Shown here: positions 19,260 to 26,702 of the stretch, one piece after another
How positions within the stretch are numbered: position 1 is the first letter of the stretch
Layout: each line of letters opens with the position of its first letter
DNA from: Prevotella merdae
Lineage (GTDB): Bacteria > Bacteroidota > Bacteroidia > Bacteroidales > Bacteroidaceae
Assembly (NCBI RefSeq): GCF_900290275.1
Contig: NZ_LT985323.1
Span: 1,516,322-1,580,321 of the forward strand
DNA: 64,000 bases
Reading direction: 5' to 3'
Made by a program: the position numbers and the translations under genes
The notes under the pieces: model-generated
What the model was told of the DNA's origin: nothing
Seen by the model: the letters and a program-made list of their open reading frames with translations, nothing else
The model's database searches: none

Positions 19260-19673
19260 ATGAAGAAGTTTCATATATATGCATTATTTGCGTTGCTCCT
19301 TGCATCCACGGTAGTGGGGTGCAAGCCCAACAAGAACGATAAGGAGCAAGAAGAGCTAAAGACATTTGTCGATAAAATCAATGCTAATCCGGGGCGTGAG
19401 CTTCCCAATGGCACCATACTTAACAGCCTTGACTATGCTCCTGGCGACAGCCTCTTGGTTTATCACATACGTGTTAGCGACAAGCGTTTCGATGGTGTTG
19501 AGGCCGATTCGGTAAAGGCCCAGTTGCTCAAGGATTTGTCCTTGTCCGACAATAAGGTTCTTGTAGGCCTGCTCAAGCGCAACAATATTGGCGTGAAGTA
19601 TATCTATACCACCGAATCCAAAGAGATAAGTGTTATATTGAGCCCGGCAGAATTAGGCTCTTCTGCCCAGTAA
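19260..19673 (+). CDS. Small lipoprotein, unknown function
   Basis: This 137-residue protein has a lipoprotein signal ending VVGC (lipidated Cys at residue 21), a charged linker, then one small alpha/beta domain with strands DSLLVYHIRVSD, VGVKYIYTT-like and KEISVILSP around a helix (SVKAQLLKDLS). The pattern resembles small domains found in other Bacteroidales lipoproteins, but no family is identified. It probably sits in the periplasm or outer membrane. It is 18 bp downstream of the secreted two-domain protein and precedes a strong hairpin, so it may close a transcription unit. Confidence 0.75.
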   Translation: MKKFHIYALFALLLASTVVGCKPNKNDKEQEELKTFVDKINANPGRELPNGTILNSLDYAPGDSLLVYHIRVSDKRFDGVEADSVKAQLLKDLSLSDNKVLVGLLKRNNIGVKYIYTTESKEISVILSPAELGSSAQ

Positions 19674-19693
19674 ACATTATTATTCTAACCCAT

Positions 19694-19734
19694 AAGCATT
19701 GGTTCTGTAAGTGTGTCTTGCAGGGCCAGTGCTT
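19694..19734 (+). terminator. Strong 18-bp hairpin with 5-nt loop
   Basis: AAGCATTGGTTCTGTAAG can pair along its full length with CTTGCAGGGCCAGTGCTT (18 pairs, four of them G-U) around loop TGTGT, followed by TTTAG and later TTTTATTTG. It looks like an intrinsic terminator or a stable structured leader between the lipoprotein gene and the DUF805 gene. Confidence 0.6.
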
Positions 19735-19753
19735 TTAGTCGTTTTATTTGCTT

Positions 19754-20224
19754 ATGACTTTTACAGATTCTATAAAGACGTGCATCAACAAGTATGCAAC
19801 ATTCTCCGGACGTGCTCCACGTTCTGAGTTTTGGTGGTTTGCGCTTTTCAATGCCATCGTGTCTATTTGTGCCCAAGCTGCATTCTTTGGCATCGGGCTT
19901 GGCTTGGGAGGTGTGAAAGGTGCCGCATTGGCCACCAATATATGCTCGGTATTGGTATTGCTGCTGTTTTTTGTTCCTTCGCTTGCTGTTTCTGTGCGCC
20001 GACTTCACGACACCGGACGTAGTGGTTGGTGGGTTATGTTGGTTTATGGCCCAACGTTGCTTTTGGTGGTGCTTATGGTGTTGGTTATGCTTACACGCAA
20101 CGAGACATTGGCAATTCTATTATTGGTTAATTACGTTCTATTGTTAATTGGCAGTCTATGGCTGTTGGTGCTGTTCCTTCTGGATAGTGACGAAGAAAAC
20201 AAATACGGACTTCCGGTCTACTAA
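19754..20224 (+). CDS. DUF805 family membrane protein
   Basis: The ATG at 19754 is taken in place of an in-frame TTG at 19748. The 156-residue product carries the DUF805 signature near the N-terminus (FSGRAPRSEFWWF, about 18-30), an RLHDTGRSGWW motif near the middle, and about four hydrophobic helices. DUF805 proteins are small inner-membrane proteins found in many bacteria; the function is not known to me. Here the gene stands alone between the strong hairpin and the next kinase gene, 45 bp upstream of the latter. It may be part of the signalling block or simply a resident of it. Confidence 0.9.
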   Translation: MTFTDSIKTCINKYATFSGRAPRSEFWWFALFNAIVSICAQAAFFGIGLGLGGVKGAALATNICSVLVLLLFFVPSLAVSVRRLHDTGRSGWWVMLVYGPTLLLVVLMVLVMLTRNETLAILLLVNYVLLLIGSLWLLVLFLLDSDEENKYGLPVY

Positions 20225-20269
20225 TACACTTCAAACAATTATAAACATAACAAGAAACAACAAATTGAT

Positions 20270-21679
20270 ATGGCTATTTTAAGATTACAGGGAGAAGCAG
20301 AGAAGAAGAAAAACATATACTTTGAGGTCGATTCGGCCGACGCACCTATTGGCGAGGGTGGCATGGGCAAGGTGATGAAGGGCATTTGTGTGGACATTGC
20401 TACAAAGGTGTCGCGTCCGGTTGCCATAAAGTTTCTCTATGCCGACCTACCCGAACACGCTATAGAGCGTGCTCGCCGTGAGGCTTCAATACAGTTGCGC
20501 AACGACAACCTTATCGAGATGCTTGGCTTCATTGAGGTGGATACCGTTCGTGGCAGCAATACCGTCAAGCACTATCATGTGGTAAGCGAGTTGTTGCACG
20601 GCATTTCGCTTGCCGAACTGCTCGACGGCAAGTGCAGCGACAAGGCTGGCAACGAGATTGCTTTTGCCAAGAAGATGCTAAAGGACTATCAGTCAGACCC
20701 TGTACACTTTGCCAAGACTATAGTAATGAACGTGTTGTCGGGTCTTATTGCTTTGCACGATGCTGGCTATGTGCATCGCGACATCGACCCCTCAAACATT
20801 ATGCTTACTGCCGACGAGCACATCAAGCTTATCGACTTTGGCATTGCCAAGCAGGTAAACAAGCTTACCACCAACGACCGTGGTCTTACCACCACAGGCT
20901 CGTTTATGGGCAAGGCCGAGTATGCGGCACCCGAACTGGCTCTTGGCGACCTTAAGCATCAGAACCAAACCACAGACATCTATGCCATGGGCATACTGCT
21001 CTTCCAATGTATTGTGGGACACGTTCCTTTCGAAGGTCCGTCGCACGAGGTTCTCGAAAAGCAGCTTCATAAGAAACTCCCCTTGCAGCTTATAAAGGAC
21101 AAGGGCTTGCGCAACATCATAGCGTGTGCCACAGACAAGAATCAGAAGGTGCGTTATCAGTCAGCTGCACAGATGCGTGTGGCCATGGAGAACCTCGATG
21201 GTCAAAAGCGCGAGATGAAGAAGTCTACCAAGATGTCTATTGCCGCTGCCATTGGTGTGGCTGTTGTTGTGCTGCTCGCCATAGCCGGCGTGTCGTACAG
21301 CAACCACCAGAAGGCAGAGCGCGAGGCACTTGCCAAGGAACAGGCCATGAACGACTCGCTGCGTTCAAAGGTGTCTGACGCTACAGCCTCGGCCGATGCA
21401 AGCTTTGCTCTTGGTCTAAAGCACGACGAGGGTTACGAGGTGGCTCTTCTCGACGCCTTTAACGGTTATGCTCATGCAATTGGCACAGCTGCAAAGATGA
21501 CAGCCAATAATGTAGACACCAAGCCTATTGTTGCTAAGAAAGACAAGACTAAGGCTGCCTTGCAGGAAGCAAGAAAAGAGCTTGCCGACAAGAAAAAACT
21601 GTTCACCGATGAAGGAATGGCCGACATTGCAGCCGAGTTTGACAAGCGCATCAAGCGCATAGACGAGGCTGTGAAGTAA
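20270..21679 (+). CDS. Ser/Thr kinase, single membrane pass, HRD-I-D variant
   Basis: This 469-residue kinase has glycine loop GEGGMGKV, VAIK (Lys54), a helix-C Glu (about 71), HRDIDPSN (169-176) and DFG (189-191). The residue two after HRD is Asp173 instead of the usual Lys, a change in the phosphate-contacting position; the HRD Asp and DFG Asp remain, so activity is possible but altered. The activation segment (GSFMGKAEYAAPEL) and C-lobe closely match the truncated kinase at the left edge. A membrane helix lies at about 320-341, followed by a helical, possibly coiled outer domain of about 125 residues rich in Lys and Ala. Its neighbours are DUF805 and a BACON protein. Confidence 0.92.
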   Translation: MAILRLQGEAEKKKNIYFEVDSADAPIGEGGMGKVMKGICVDIATKVSRPVAIKFLYADLPEHAIERARREASIQLRNDNLIEMLGFIEVDTVRGSNTVKHYHVVSELLHGISLAELLDGKCSDKAGNEIAFAKKMLKDYQSDPVHFAKTIVMNVLSGLIALHDAGYVHRDIDPSNIMLTADEHIKLIDFGIAKQVNKLTTNDRGLTTTGSFMGKAEYAAPELALGDLKHQNQTTDIYAMGILLFQCIVGHVPFEGPSHEVLEKQLHKKLPLQLIKDKGLRNIIACATDKNQKVRYQSAAQMRVAMENLDGQKREMKKSTKMSIAAAIGVAVVVLLAIAGVSYSNHQKAEREALAKEQAMNDSLRSKVSDATASADASFALGLKHDEGYEVALLDAFNGYAHAIGTAAKMTANNVDTKPIVAKKDKTKAALQEARKELADKKKLFTDEGMADIAAEFDKRIKRIDEAVK

Positions 21680-21730
21680 CTTCTATAAGGATATAAAAAC
21701 ATCAACAACTAAAAAGAATTTTTTTTACGT

Positions 21731-22375
21731 ATGAAGAATTACATCAGATTTGTAGTGGTCGTACTGTTCGCCCTTATAGCTGTTAACGTCAGCGCACAGT
21801 CGGCTGGCGACCGCTTGTTTGCGCAGGGGCAGAAGTATCAGATGAAACAGACTGTAAAATCGCAGAATCTTGCCATTGCCAAGTTTCGCAGCGCCAAGGC
21901 CGCTTACGATTCTGCCACCAAAAAGGCCATGTGCGACAACCAGATTGCCATTTGCCAAAACAACATCAGGACCATCAACTCCAAATCCAAGGTTGTAAGG
22001 CATAAAGACAAGCACAAGACTACCGACAACACCCAAGAGAAGCAACCGCAAGAGGCCGAGCCCGAGCGCGAGCCCGTCAAGCTGTCGCTCTCTGTCTCGT
22101 CGTTGGAGTTTAAGGCTGCCGGCAAGAAGAACGACAACCACGAGGTAACAGTCAACTGCAACTACGACGACTGGACCTTTACACACCCCGATTGGGTGCA
22201 GGTGGTAAAGAACGGTAACCGACTGCTGCTTACAGCCTCGGCCAACGAAACAGAGGAGGAACGCTCAGGCAACCTTACCGTTACGTGTCATGGCACAAAG
22301 GCCGAATTGATGATTTATCAGAAGAACAAGTTCTCGATAAAGTCTATCTTCGGCAACAAGAAGAACAAGAAATAA
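21731..22375 (+). CDS. Secreted BACON-domain protein
   Basis: This 214-residue protein has a signal peptide (MKNYIRFVVVVLFALIAVNV, then SAQ). Residues about 25-80 are helical with Lys/Ala repeats, like the helical part of Bacteroidetes tetratricopeptide-type proteins. A charged linker (DNTQEKQPQEAEPERE) leads to a BACON-like beta-sandwich (about 115-200): LSLSVSSLEFKAAG, the WTFTHPDWVQV core and the typical LTVTCHGTKAELMIYQK end. BACON domains are common in Bacteroidetes surface proteins and are thought to bind glycans or mucin. The C-terminus is Lys/Asn-rich. It precedes the sigma factor gene by 12 bp, so envelope sensing and gene regulation seem linked here. Confidence 0.85.
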   Translation: MKNYIRFVVVVLFALIAVNVSAQSAGDRLFAQGQKYQMKQTVKSQNLAIAKFRSAKAAYDSATKKAMCDNQIAICQNNIRTINSKSKVVRHKDKHKTTDNTQEKQPQEAEPEREPVKLSLSVSSLEFKAAGKKNDNHEVTVNCNYDDWTFTHPDWVQVVKNGNRLLLTASANETEEERSGNLTVTCHGTKAELMIYQKNKFSIKSIFGNKKNKK

Positions 22376-22387
22376 TCCATCACATAT

Positions 22388-22984
22388 ATGTCCAATCCCG
22401 ACCATGCCATAGTGCAGGCTCTGCTGCGCCACGACGACAGCGTTACACGCGAGTTTTTCTACCGCAAGTGCTACCCACTCTTCAAGTCGGTATACGACAA
22501 CTATCACACCGACTGTTCGTCGTGCGTGGAATTTATTAACGAGATTTACATACTCTTGCTCACGCCCAGCCGCTCTACCGGCAAGTGCAAGCTCGAGGGA
22601 TTCCAGTTCCAGAGCACGCTCTTCACATGGTTGAAAACTGTGTGCTTGTTTCATTGCTACAAGAAGTACGAGGTAAGGAAACGGGCACCCCAAATGCCCA
22701 TTAGCGAAAATTTTGACGACGAAGGTGTAAGATTTGATGCTCAACACGGGTCTATAGATTTAGACCAGTCGGCTCTGCATGGCCTGGATGCCGAAACAAT
22801 ACTGCGTCTGATGCCCAACCGAAGGTACAGCACCCTTATACGTTTGCGTTATCTAGAGGGGCACACCAACGAAGAGACAGCCCAGATGCTTGGCATGAAC
22901 CTCAACACGTTCTACAACAAGCACAAGCTGGCTAAAGAACAGTTTAAACGTATATTAAGAATGGAGGAATCGTACAATGACTGA
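22388..22984 (+). CDS. Sigma-70 family RNA polymerase sigma factor (ECF-like)
   Basis: This 198-residue protein has the two-domain layout of ECF sigma factors. Region 2 is about 10-100 (ITREFFYRKCYPL-like start, SCVEFINEIYILLL, FTWLKTVCLFHCYKKYEVRK), and region 4 is about 145-190, with the helix-turn-helix RYLEGHTNEETAQMLGMNLN. It should direct RNA polymerase to a specific promoter set. Its last 8 bp overlap the start of the Asp-rich protein, so the two are translationally coupled, as sigma/anti-sigma pairs often are. It lies inside the kinase/phosphatase block, 12 bp after a BACON protein gene and one gene before a PP2C. It may be the output of the phospho-signalling system. Targets cannot be told from the window. 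Confidence 0.9.
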   Translation: MSNPDHAIVQALLRHDDSVTREFFYRKCYPLFKSVYDNYHTDCSSCVEFINEIYILLLTPSRSTGKCKLEGFQFQSTLFTWLKTVCLFHCYKKYEVRKRAPQMPISENFDDEGVRFDAQHGSIDLDQSALHGLDAETILRLMPNRRYSTLIRLRYLEGHTNEETAQMLGMNLNTFYNKHKLAKEQFKRILRMEESYND

Positions 22985-23438
22985 TTATTACGACCCGCTG
23001 CCCTTTAGCGAGGAACAGTTTGCGGCATGGCTTGACGGCACAATGTCGCCCGACGAGGAACAGCTCTTTATGCAGGAGTGTGCCTCTAACCCCGATATGC
23101 AATCCTTGCTCGACGCCAACGACAACATCGACGACTCTTTTGAGGAAATGATTGCCAATGGCTACGAAATGCCTGAAGAACTGTATGCAGATAGCTTCCA
23201 ACTGCCAGAGATTGGCGACTTCGATGATGTCGATGACCACGTCTTTGGCTTCGACGACCAAATTGCCGACGATGACGATGTTGCCAATTCTGACGATATT
23301 ACCGATGATGACGATATTGCCAATTCTGACGATATTTCCGATGCCGATGATATTGTCAATTCCGACGATATTGCCGACGATAACGATATTGCCAATTCTG
23401 ACGATATGAACAGCGACTTCGACCATTTCTTTATATAA
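22977..23438 (+). CDS. Asp-rich 12-residue-repeat protein, possible anti-sigma factor
   Basis: This 153-residue soluble protein overlaps the sigma gene by 8 bp. The N-terminal 60 residues (FSEEQFAAWLDGTMSPDEEQ, FMQECASNPDMQSLL) resemble the start of anti-sigma factors of the ASD/zf-HC2 type (a helix with a WLDGxLSxxE-like motif), but lack the zinc-binding His/Cys set. Residues 96-143 are four copies of a 12-residue unit (consensus IADDDDIANSDD), very acidic and Ser-containing. The acidic tail could mimic DNA or carry phosphorylatable Ser residues. The anti-sigma role is inference from position and the N-terminal motif. Confidence 0.7.
   Translation: MTDYYDPLPFSEEQFAAWLDGTMSPDEEQLFMQECASNPDMQSLLDANDNIDDSFEEMIANGYEMPEELYADSFQLPEIGDFDDVDDHVFGFDDQIADDDDVANSDDITDDDDIANSDDISDADDIVNSDDIADDNDIANSDDMNSDFDHFFI
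23262..23405 (+). repeat. Four in-frame 36-bp tandem repeats
   Basis: Four 36-bp units encode the 12-residue acidic repeats of the protein above. Each contains GCCAATTCTGACGATATT or close variants. Perfect multiples of three keep the frame, so copy number may vary between strains. Confidence 0.9.
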
Positions 23439-23469
23439 TAAATCTAACTTATAATTCCCCTCTAAAAAT

Positions 23470-24927
23470 ATGGATATTCTGGATAGTAAATGGAACTGTT
23501 CCGTATGCATCGATTCGCGCCAAGGTGGACGTCCCGAGAACCAAGACTGCTATGCTTGTGCCGATACGCCTATAGGTTTTGCCGTCGTGGTGTGCGACGG
23601 TATGGGTGGCGGACCAGGTGGAGCCAATGCCTCAACCCTTGCCGTACAAGCCATCTTGCAGCACCTTAACAGCTGTCAGCCGTCTGCCGACGTACAGGCT
23701 GCGCTCAAGAATGCAGTCGGCTCTGCCAACAGTCTGCTGCGACAGACTGTGCTCGATCATATTGAGCTACAGGGCATGGGCACAACGTGTGTGGTGGCTG
23801 TAGTCAATGGCAAGACAGCTACCGTGGCACATGTGGGCGACAGCCGCCTCTATCAGGTGCGGGGCACAAAGGTGCTGTTTCGCACAGCCGACCATTCGGT
23901 GGTGGGCGAGATGGTGCGCCGTGGTGAGCTAACTGAGGAGGACGCACGCCGAGCCGCCAACTCCAACGTCATTACAAGGGCTCTTGGCATAACGGATGTC
24001 GTGGAGCCCGAAATCGACCGCCTTAGCCTTGCCCCTGCCGATCGCCTTGCTCTCTGTACCGACGGCGTGTGGGGAGCCATGTCCGAGGCACAGGTGGTGG
24101 CTTTGATAAGCGACAACAAGAGTCTGCGCGAGGTTGTAAGGCAGACAATGGACAGCGTGGAGATGATGGGACGTGCCAAACCTGGCTACGACAACCTTAC
24201 GCTTGGCATTGTGCGTATTGCAGCACCCAAGGTTCCACGCAAGCCACGTGGCAAGATGTTTATGCCCCTGCTTGGCCTAATGCTCGTGGCCAGTCTTGGC
24301 CTTAATGCCTACTTCTACATGTCGTCTGCCCCCAAAGCCAATAGCTACAGCCAAGACCAAAGCTATAGCGAAGACCAACAATGGGACGCCAAGCACACAC
24401 AATATGTAGCGCCCCACGACGACTCCGCTACCAGACAAAAGTCCACGCAAGACGATGCGCCCCATGCCGACTACAGCAAAGACGAGAATCCAGACCCCAA
24501 CCTGAATTATCAGTATCTTAAGAGTGAGAGTAGACAGAAAGACGACACTATACGCAAGCTGCGCCAGCAGATAGAACAGGCTCTCAACGCCAAGCCCGTG
24601 GCACCAACCGCAAGGCAGCACACCAACAAGTCGCGCATTACAGAGCGCATAGTAAAGAATCTCAAGGCTATGAAGGAGCCGCAAAAGGACAAGGTACAGG
24701 CTACCAAGGCAAAGCGCCAGTATCAGCAACTTATACTTAAGGACTTCGAGCAACTTAAGAACGAGTATCGTCGCACCAACAAGAGCATCTCTGATGTAGA
24801 GCGACAAATCAACTCGAGAGCCTTGATCGAGATTAGTCCTGACGGCAAACCATCTGCCAAGTCAAACCAAACGATAGACTACGTGGTGAACACCCTTAAC
24901 AACATGCCTGTGTATCCGGCTAAATAG
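23470..24927 (+). CDS. PP2C-family phosphatase with membrane anchor and helical outer tail
   Basis: This 485-residue protein has an N-terminal PP2C domain (about 10-245): RPENQD at 21-26, DGMGG at 43-47, GMGTTCVVAV, HVGDSRLYQV, ALCTDGVWG and DNLTLGIV; all metal ligands are present. A membrane helix is at about 262-281. The outer part is polar, with a Ser/Tyr/Gln-rich linker and then a long charged helix, probably coiled coil (about 345-450; IRKLRQQIEQ, LKDFEQLKNEYRRTNKS). It is 31 bp after the Asp-rich protein gene and is the last gene of the block, ending at a bidirectional terminator. The domain sequence is close to the soluble PP2C at 991-1887. Confidence 0.93.
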   Translation: MDILDSKWNCSVCIDSRQGGRPENQDCYACADTPIGFAVVVCDGMGGGPGGANASTLAVQAILQHLNSCQPSADVQAALKNAVGSANSLLRQTVLDHIELQGMGTTCVVAVVNGKTATVAHVGDSRLYQVRGTKVLFRTADHSVVGEMVRRGELTEEDARRAANSNVITRALGITDVVEPEIDRLSLAPADRLALCTDGVWGAMSEAQVVALISDNKSLREVVRQTMDSVEMMGRAKPGYDNLTLGIVRIAAPKVPRKPRGKMFMPLLGLMLVASLGLNAYFYMSSAPKANSYSQDQSYSEDQQWDAKHTQYVAPHDDSATRQKSTQDDAPHADYSKDENPDPNLNYQYLKSESRQKDDTIRKLRQQIEQALNAKPVAPTARQHTNKSRITERIVKNLKAMKEPQKDKVQATKAKRQYQQLILKDFEQLKNEYRRTNKSISDVERQINSRALIEISPDGKPSAKSNQTIDYVVNTLNNMPVYPAK

Positions 24928-24985
24928 AAGCAAAGTGTAGCCCTCTCTACTTGATTCACAAAATCGGCAAGTAAAACAAAAAACG

Positions 24986-25032
24986 ACAACGCCGACTGTT
25001 AAGAATAAAAGAATTCTTACAGTCGGCGTTGT
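24986..25032. terminator. Bidirectional terminator between PP2C gene and asnA
   Basis: ACAACGCCGACTGT then TAAGAAT pairs with ATTCTTACAGTCGGCGTTGT, about 20 pairs with one bulged T and a short loop. A-runs on the left and T-rich sequence on the right serve both directions. It separates two convergent genes. Confidence 0.85.
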
Positions 25033-25066
25033 TTACATATAACAGTAATAATCCTCGCCAATATCT

Positions 25067-26104
25067 CTATATTAGCGGCATTCCAAGTTCAGCGCATTCT
25101 CTGCGCATATCTTCGGGCCAAATAGAGGCCTGAATCTCGCCAATGTGTGCCTTGTGCAGCAGAACCATGCACAGGCGGCTCTGGCCAATACCGCCGCCCA
25201 CCGAAAGGGGCAACTCGTTGTTGAGCAGTCGGCGGTGGAAGTAGAGCGATGCGCGGTCTTCCTTGCCCTCAAGCTTAAGCTGGCGCTTCAAGGCCTCGCT
25301 GTCCACGCGGATGCCCATAGACGACAGCTCGAACGAGCGTTGCAACACCGGATACCATATAAGAATGTCGCCATTAAGTCCAGCCTTGCCATTCTCGGCA
25401 ATAGTCGACCAGTCGTCGTAGTCGGGGGCGCGTCCGTCGTGCTTCTCGCCGTTGGCAAGCTTGCCGCCGATACCAATGATGAACACAGCTCCATACTTCT
25501 TGCAGATGGCGTCCTCGCGCTCCTTGGGGCTGAGGTTTGGATACATGGCCAGCAAATCCTCGCTGTGTATAAAGTGAATGTCCTCGGGCAAGAATGGTCT
25601 AATCTGCTCGTAGGTCTCGCACACCAGGTATTCTGTGCGTCTGATGGCTGCATAAATGCGCTGAACCACATCCTTTAGGAATGCGATAGAGCGCTGGTGC
25701 TGTGCGATAACAGCCTCCCAGTCCCACTGGTCAACGTACAGCGAGTGTAGGTTGTCCAGTTCTTCGTCGGCGCGTATGGCGTTCATGTCGGTGTACACGC
25801 CATATCCGGGCTGCACCTGATATTCGGCAAGTGTCAGTCGTTTCCATTTGGCAAGCGAGTGCACCACTTCAGCCTTCTGGTCGCCAAGGTCTTTAATTGG
25901 GAAAGTAACAGGACGCTCCACGCCGTTAAGGTCGTCGTTAATGCCAAGTCCCTGAAGCACAAACAGCGGAGCCGTTACGCGGCGCAGTCGTAGCTCGGTG
26001 GCAAGGTTTTGCTGGAAGAAGTCTTTTATAAGTTTAATGCCCTGCTCGGTCTTGTAGGTGTTGAGCAAGGCACAATAGTGTTCTGGTCGAATAAGTGTGC
26101 TCAT
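25067..26104 (-). CDS. asnA: Aspartate-ammonia ligase (asparagine synthetase A)
   Basis: This 345-residue enzyme makes asparagine from aspartate, ammonia and ATP in the cytoplasm. The length and class II aminoacyl-tRNA-synthetase-like fold match AsnA: LRLRRVTAPLFVL, INDDLNGVERPV, EVVHSLAKWKRLTLA, YTDMNAIRADEELDN, SLYVDQWDWE and the C-terminal SVGGGIGQSRLCM motif with LHKAHIGEIQASIWP. The gene stands alone, convergent with the phospho-signalling block, and has its own consensus promoter about 60 bp upstream. Nothing is unusual. Confidence 0.97.
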   Translation of the reverse strand: MSTLIRPEHYCALLNTYKTEQGIKLIKDFFQQNLATELRLRRVTAPLFVLQGLGINDDLNGVERPVTFPIKDLGDQKAEVVHSLAKWKRLTLAEYQVQPGYGVYTDMNAIRADEELDNLHSLYVDQWDWEAVIAQHQRSIAFLKDVVQRIYAAIRRTEYLVCETYEQIRPFLPEDIHFIHSEDLLAMYPNLSPKEREDAICKKYGAVFIIGIGGKLANGEKHDGRAPDYDDWSTIAENGKAGLNGDILIWYPVLQRSFELSSMGIRVDSEALKRQLKLEGKEDRASLYFHRRLLNNELPLSVGGGIGQSRLCMVLLHKAHIGEIQASIWPEDMRRECAELGMPLI

Positions 26105-26163
26105 CGTGTGTTATGTTGTTGTTTTGTAATATTTATCCTTTATGTTCTATACGTTTGTAAATG

Positions 26164-26194
26164 CAAAGGTATAGAATAATTATCGATTGGCAAA
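26164..26194 (-). promoter_or_regulatory. asnA promoter, Bacteroidetes type
   Basis: Read on the minus strand, TTTG (26194-26191) is followed after 19 bp by TACCTTTG (26171-26164). Both boxes and the spacing match the Bacteroidetes primary sigma consensus TTTG-N19-TAnnTTTG. The start codon lies about 60 bp downstream. Confidence 0.8.
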
Positions 26195-26297
26195 ACAAAA
26201 AGCCGTGAAAATATCAAAAAGATATTAAAATAAATTGTTTGCTTTACAAAAGTGCATAATAATGCAAGGTATGCTAACCTCCTACAGGATGTTCTTC

Positions 26298-26702
26298 TCA
26301 CGCATACTCTCTCGTTGCATCAAAGCAAGGACAAGCCTTGGCAGCAAAATCCCTATGCGACCGTACCACAGCTTCGGGAAACACGTGCTTGAGCGTCTTA
26401 ACGAGATTGCGCATAGCCTTTCGTTGCTCCACGGTCCTGGTGTCCTTAGGCATCTTGCCGTCGGCATCGAGACCACCGATGTAGCACACGCCAATCGACG
26501 TGGCGTTGTGTCCCTTGCAATGTGCGCCCACTTCGGCAATTGGTCGGCCACGCTCCACATCACCATTCAATCGCACTACGAAATGGTAGCCAATAGATTT
26601 GAAACCCTGCTGACGATGCCAGCGGTCGATGTCGGCAGCCCGAAAGTCCTTGCCCTCGGCAGTAGCCGAACAATGGATTATTATTAAATCAATTTTTCGC
26701 AT
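26298..26702 (-). CDS. N-acetylmuramoyl-L-alanine amidase, phage T7 lysozyme type
   Basis: This 134-residue Amidase_2 domain protein should cleave the bond between MurNAc and L-alanine in peptidoglycan. Zinc ligands are H10 (IIIHCSAT), H116 and C124 (SHRDFAAKACP); GYHFVV and GAHCKGHN are also typical. There is no signal peptide, as in phage lysozymes and the small amidases that accompany HU-like genes in Bacteroidales mobile islands. Here it is downstream of the HU-like and DUF4248 genes, separated by an 870-bp repeat-filled gap, so its promoter is unclear. Likely a phage-derived or island-borne lysis or remodelling enzyme. Confidence 0.92.
   Translation of the reverse strand: MRKIDLIIIHCSATAEGKDFRAADIDRWHRQQGFKSIGYHFVVRLNGDVERGRPIAEVGAHCKGHNATSIGVCYIGGLDADGKMPKDTRTVEQRKAMRNLVKTLKHVFPEAVVRSHRDFAAKACPCFDATREYA

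Noticed and set aside
20270..21679. Pseudokinase
   Set aside because: VAIK Lys, HRD Asp and DFG Asp are all present; only the Lys after HRD is replaced.
1..24927. A type VI or type VII secretion system
   Set aside because: No Tss, Ess or related structural gene is present; only regulator-like kinase, phosphatase and FHA genes.
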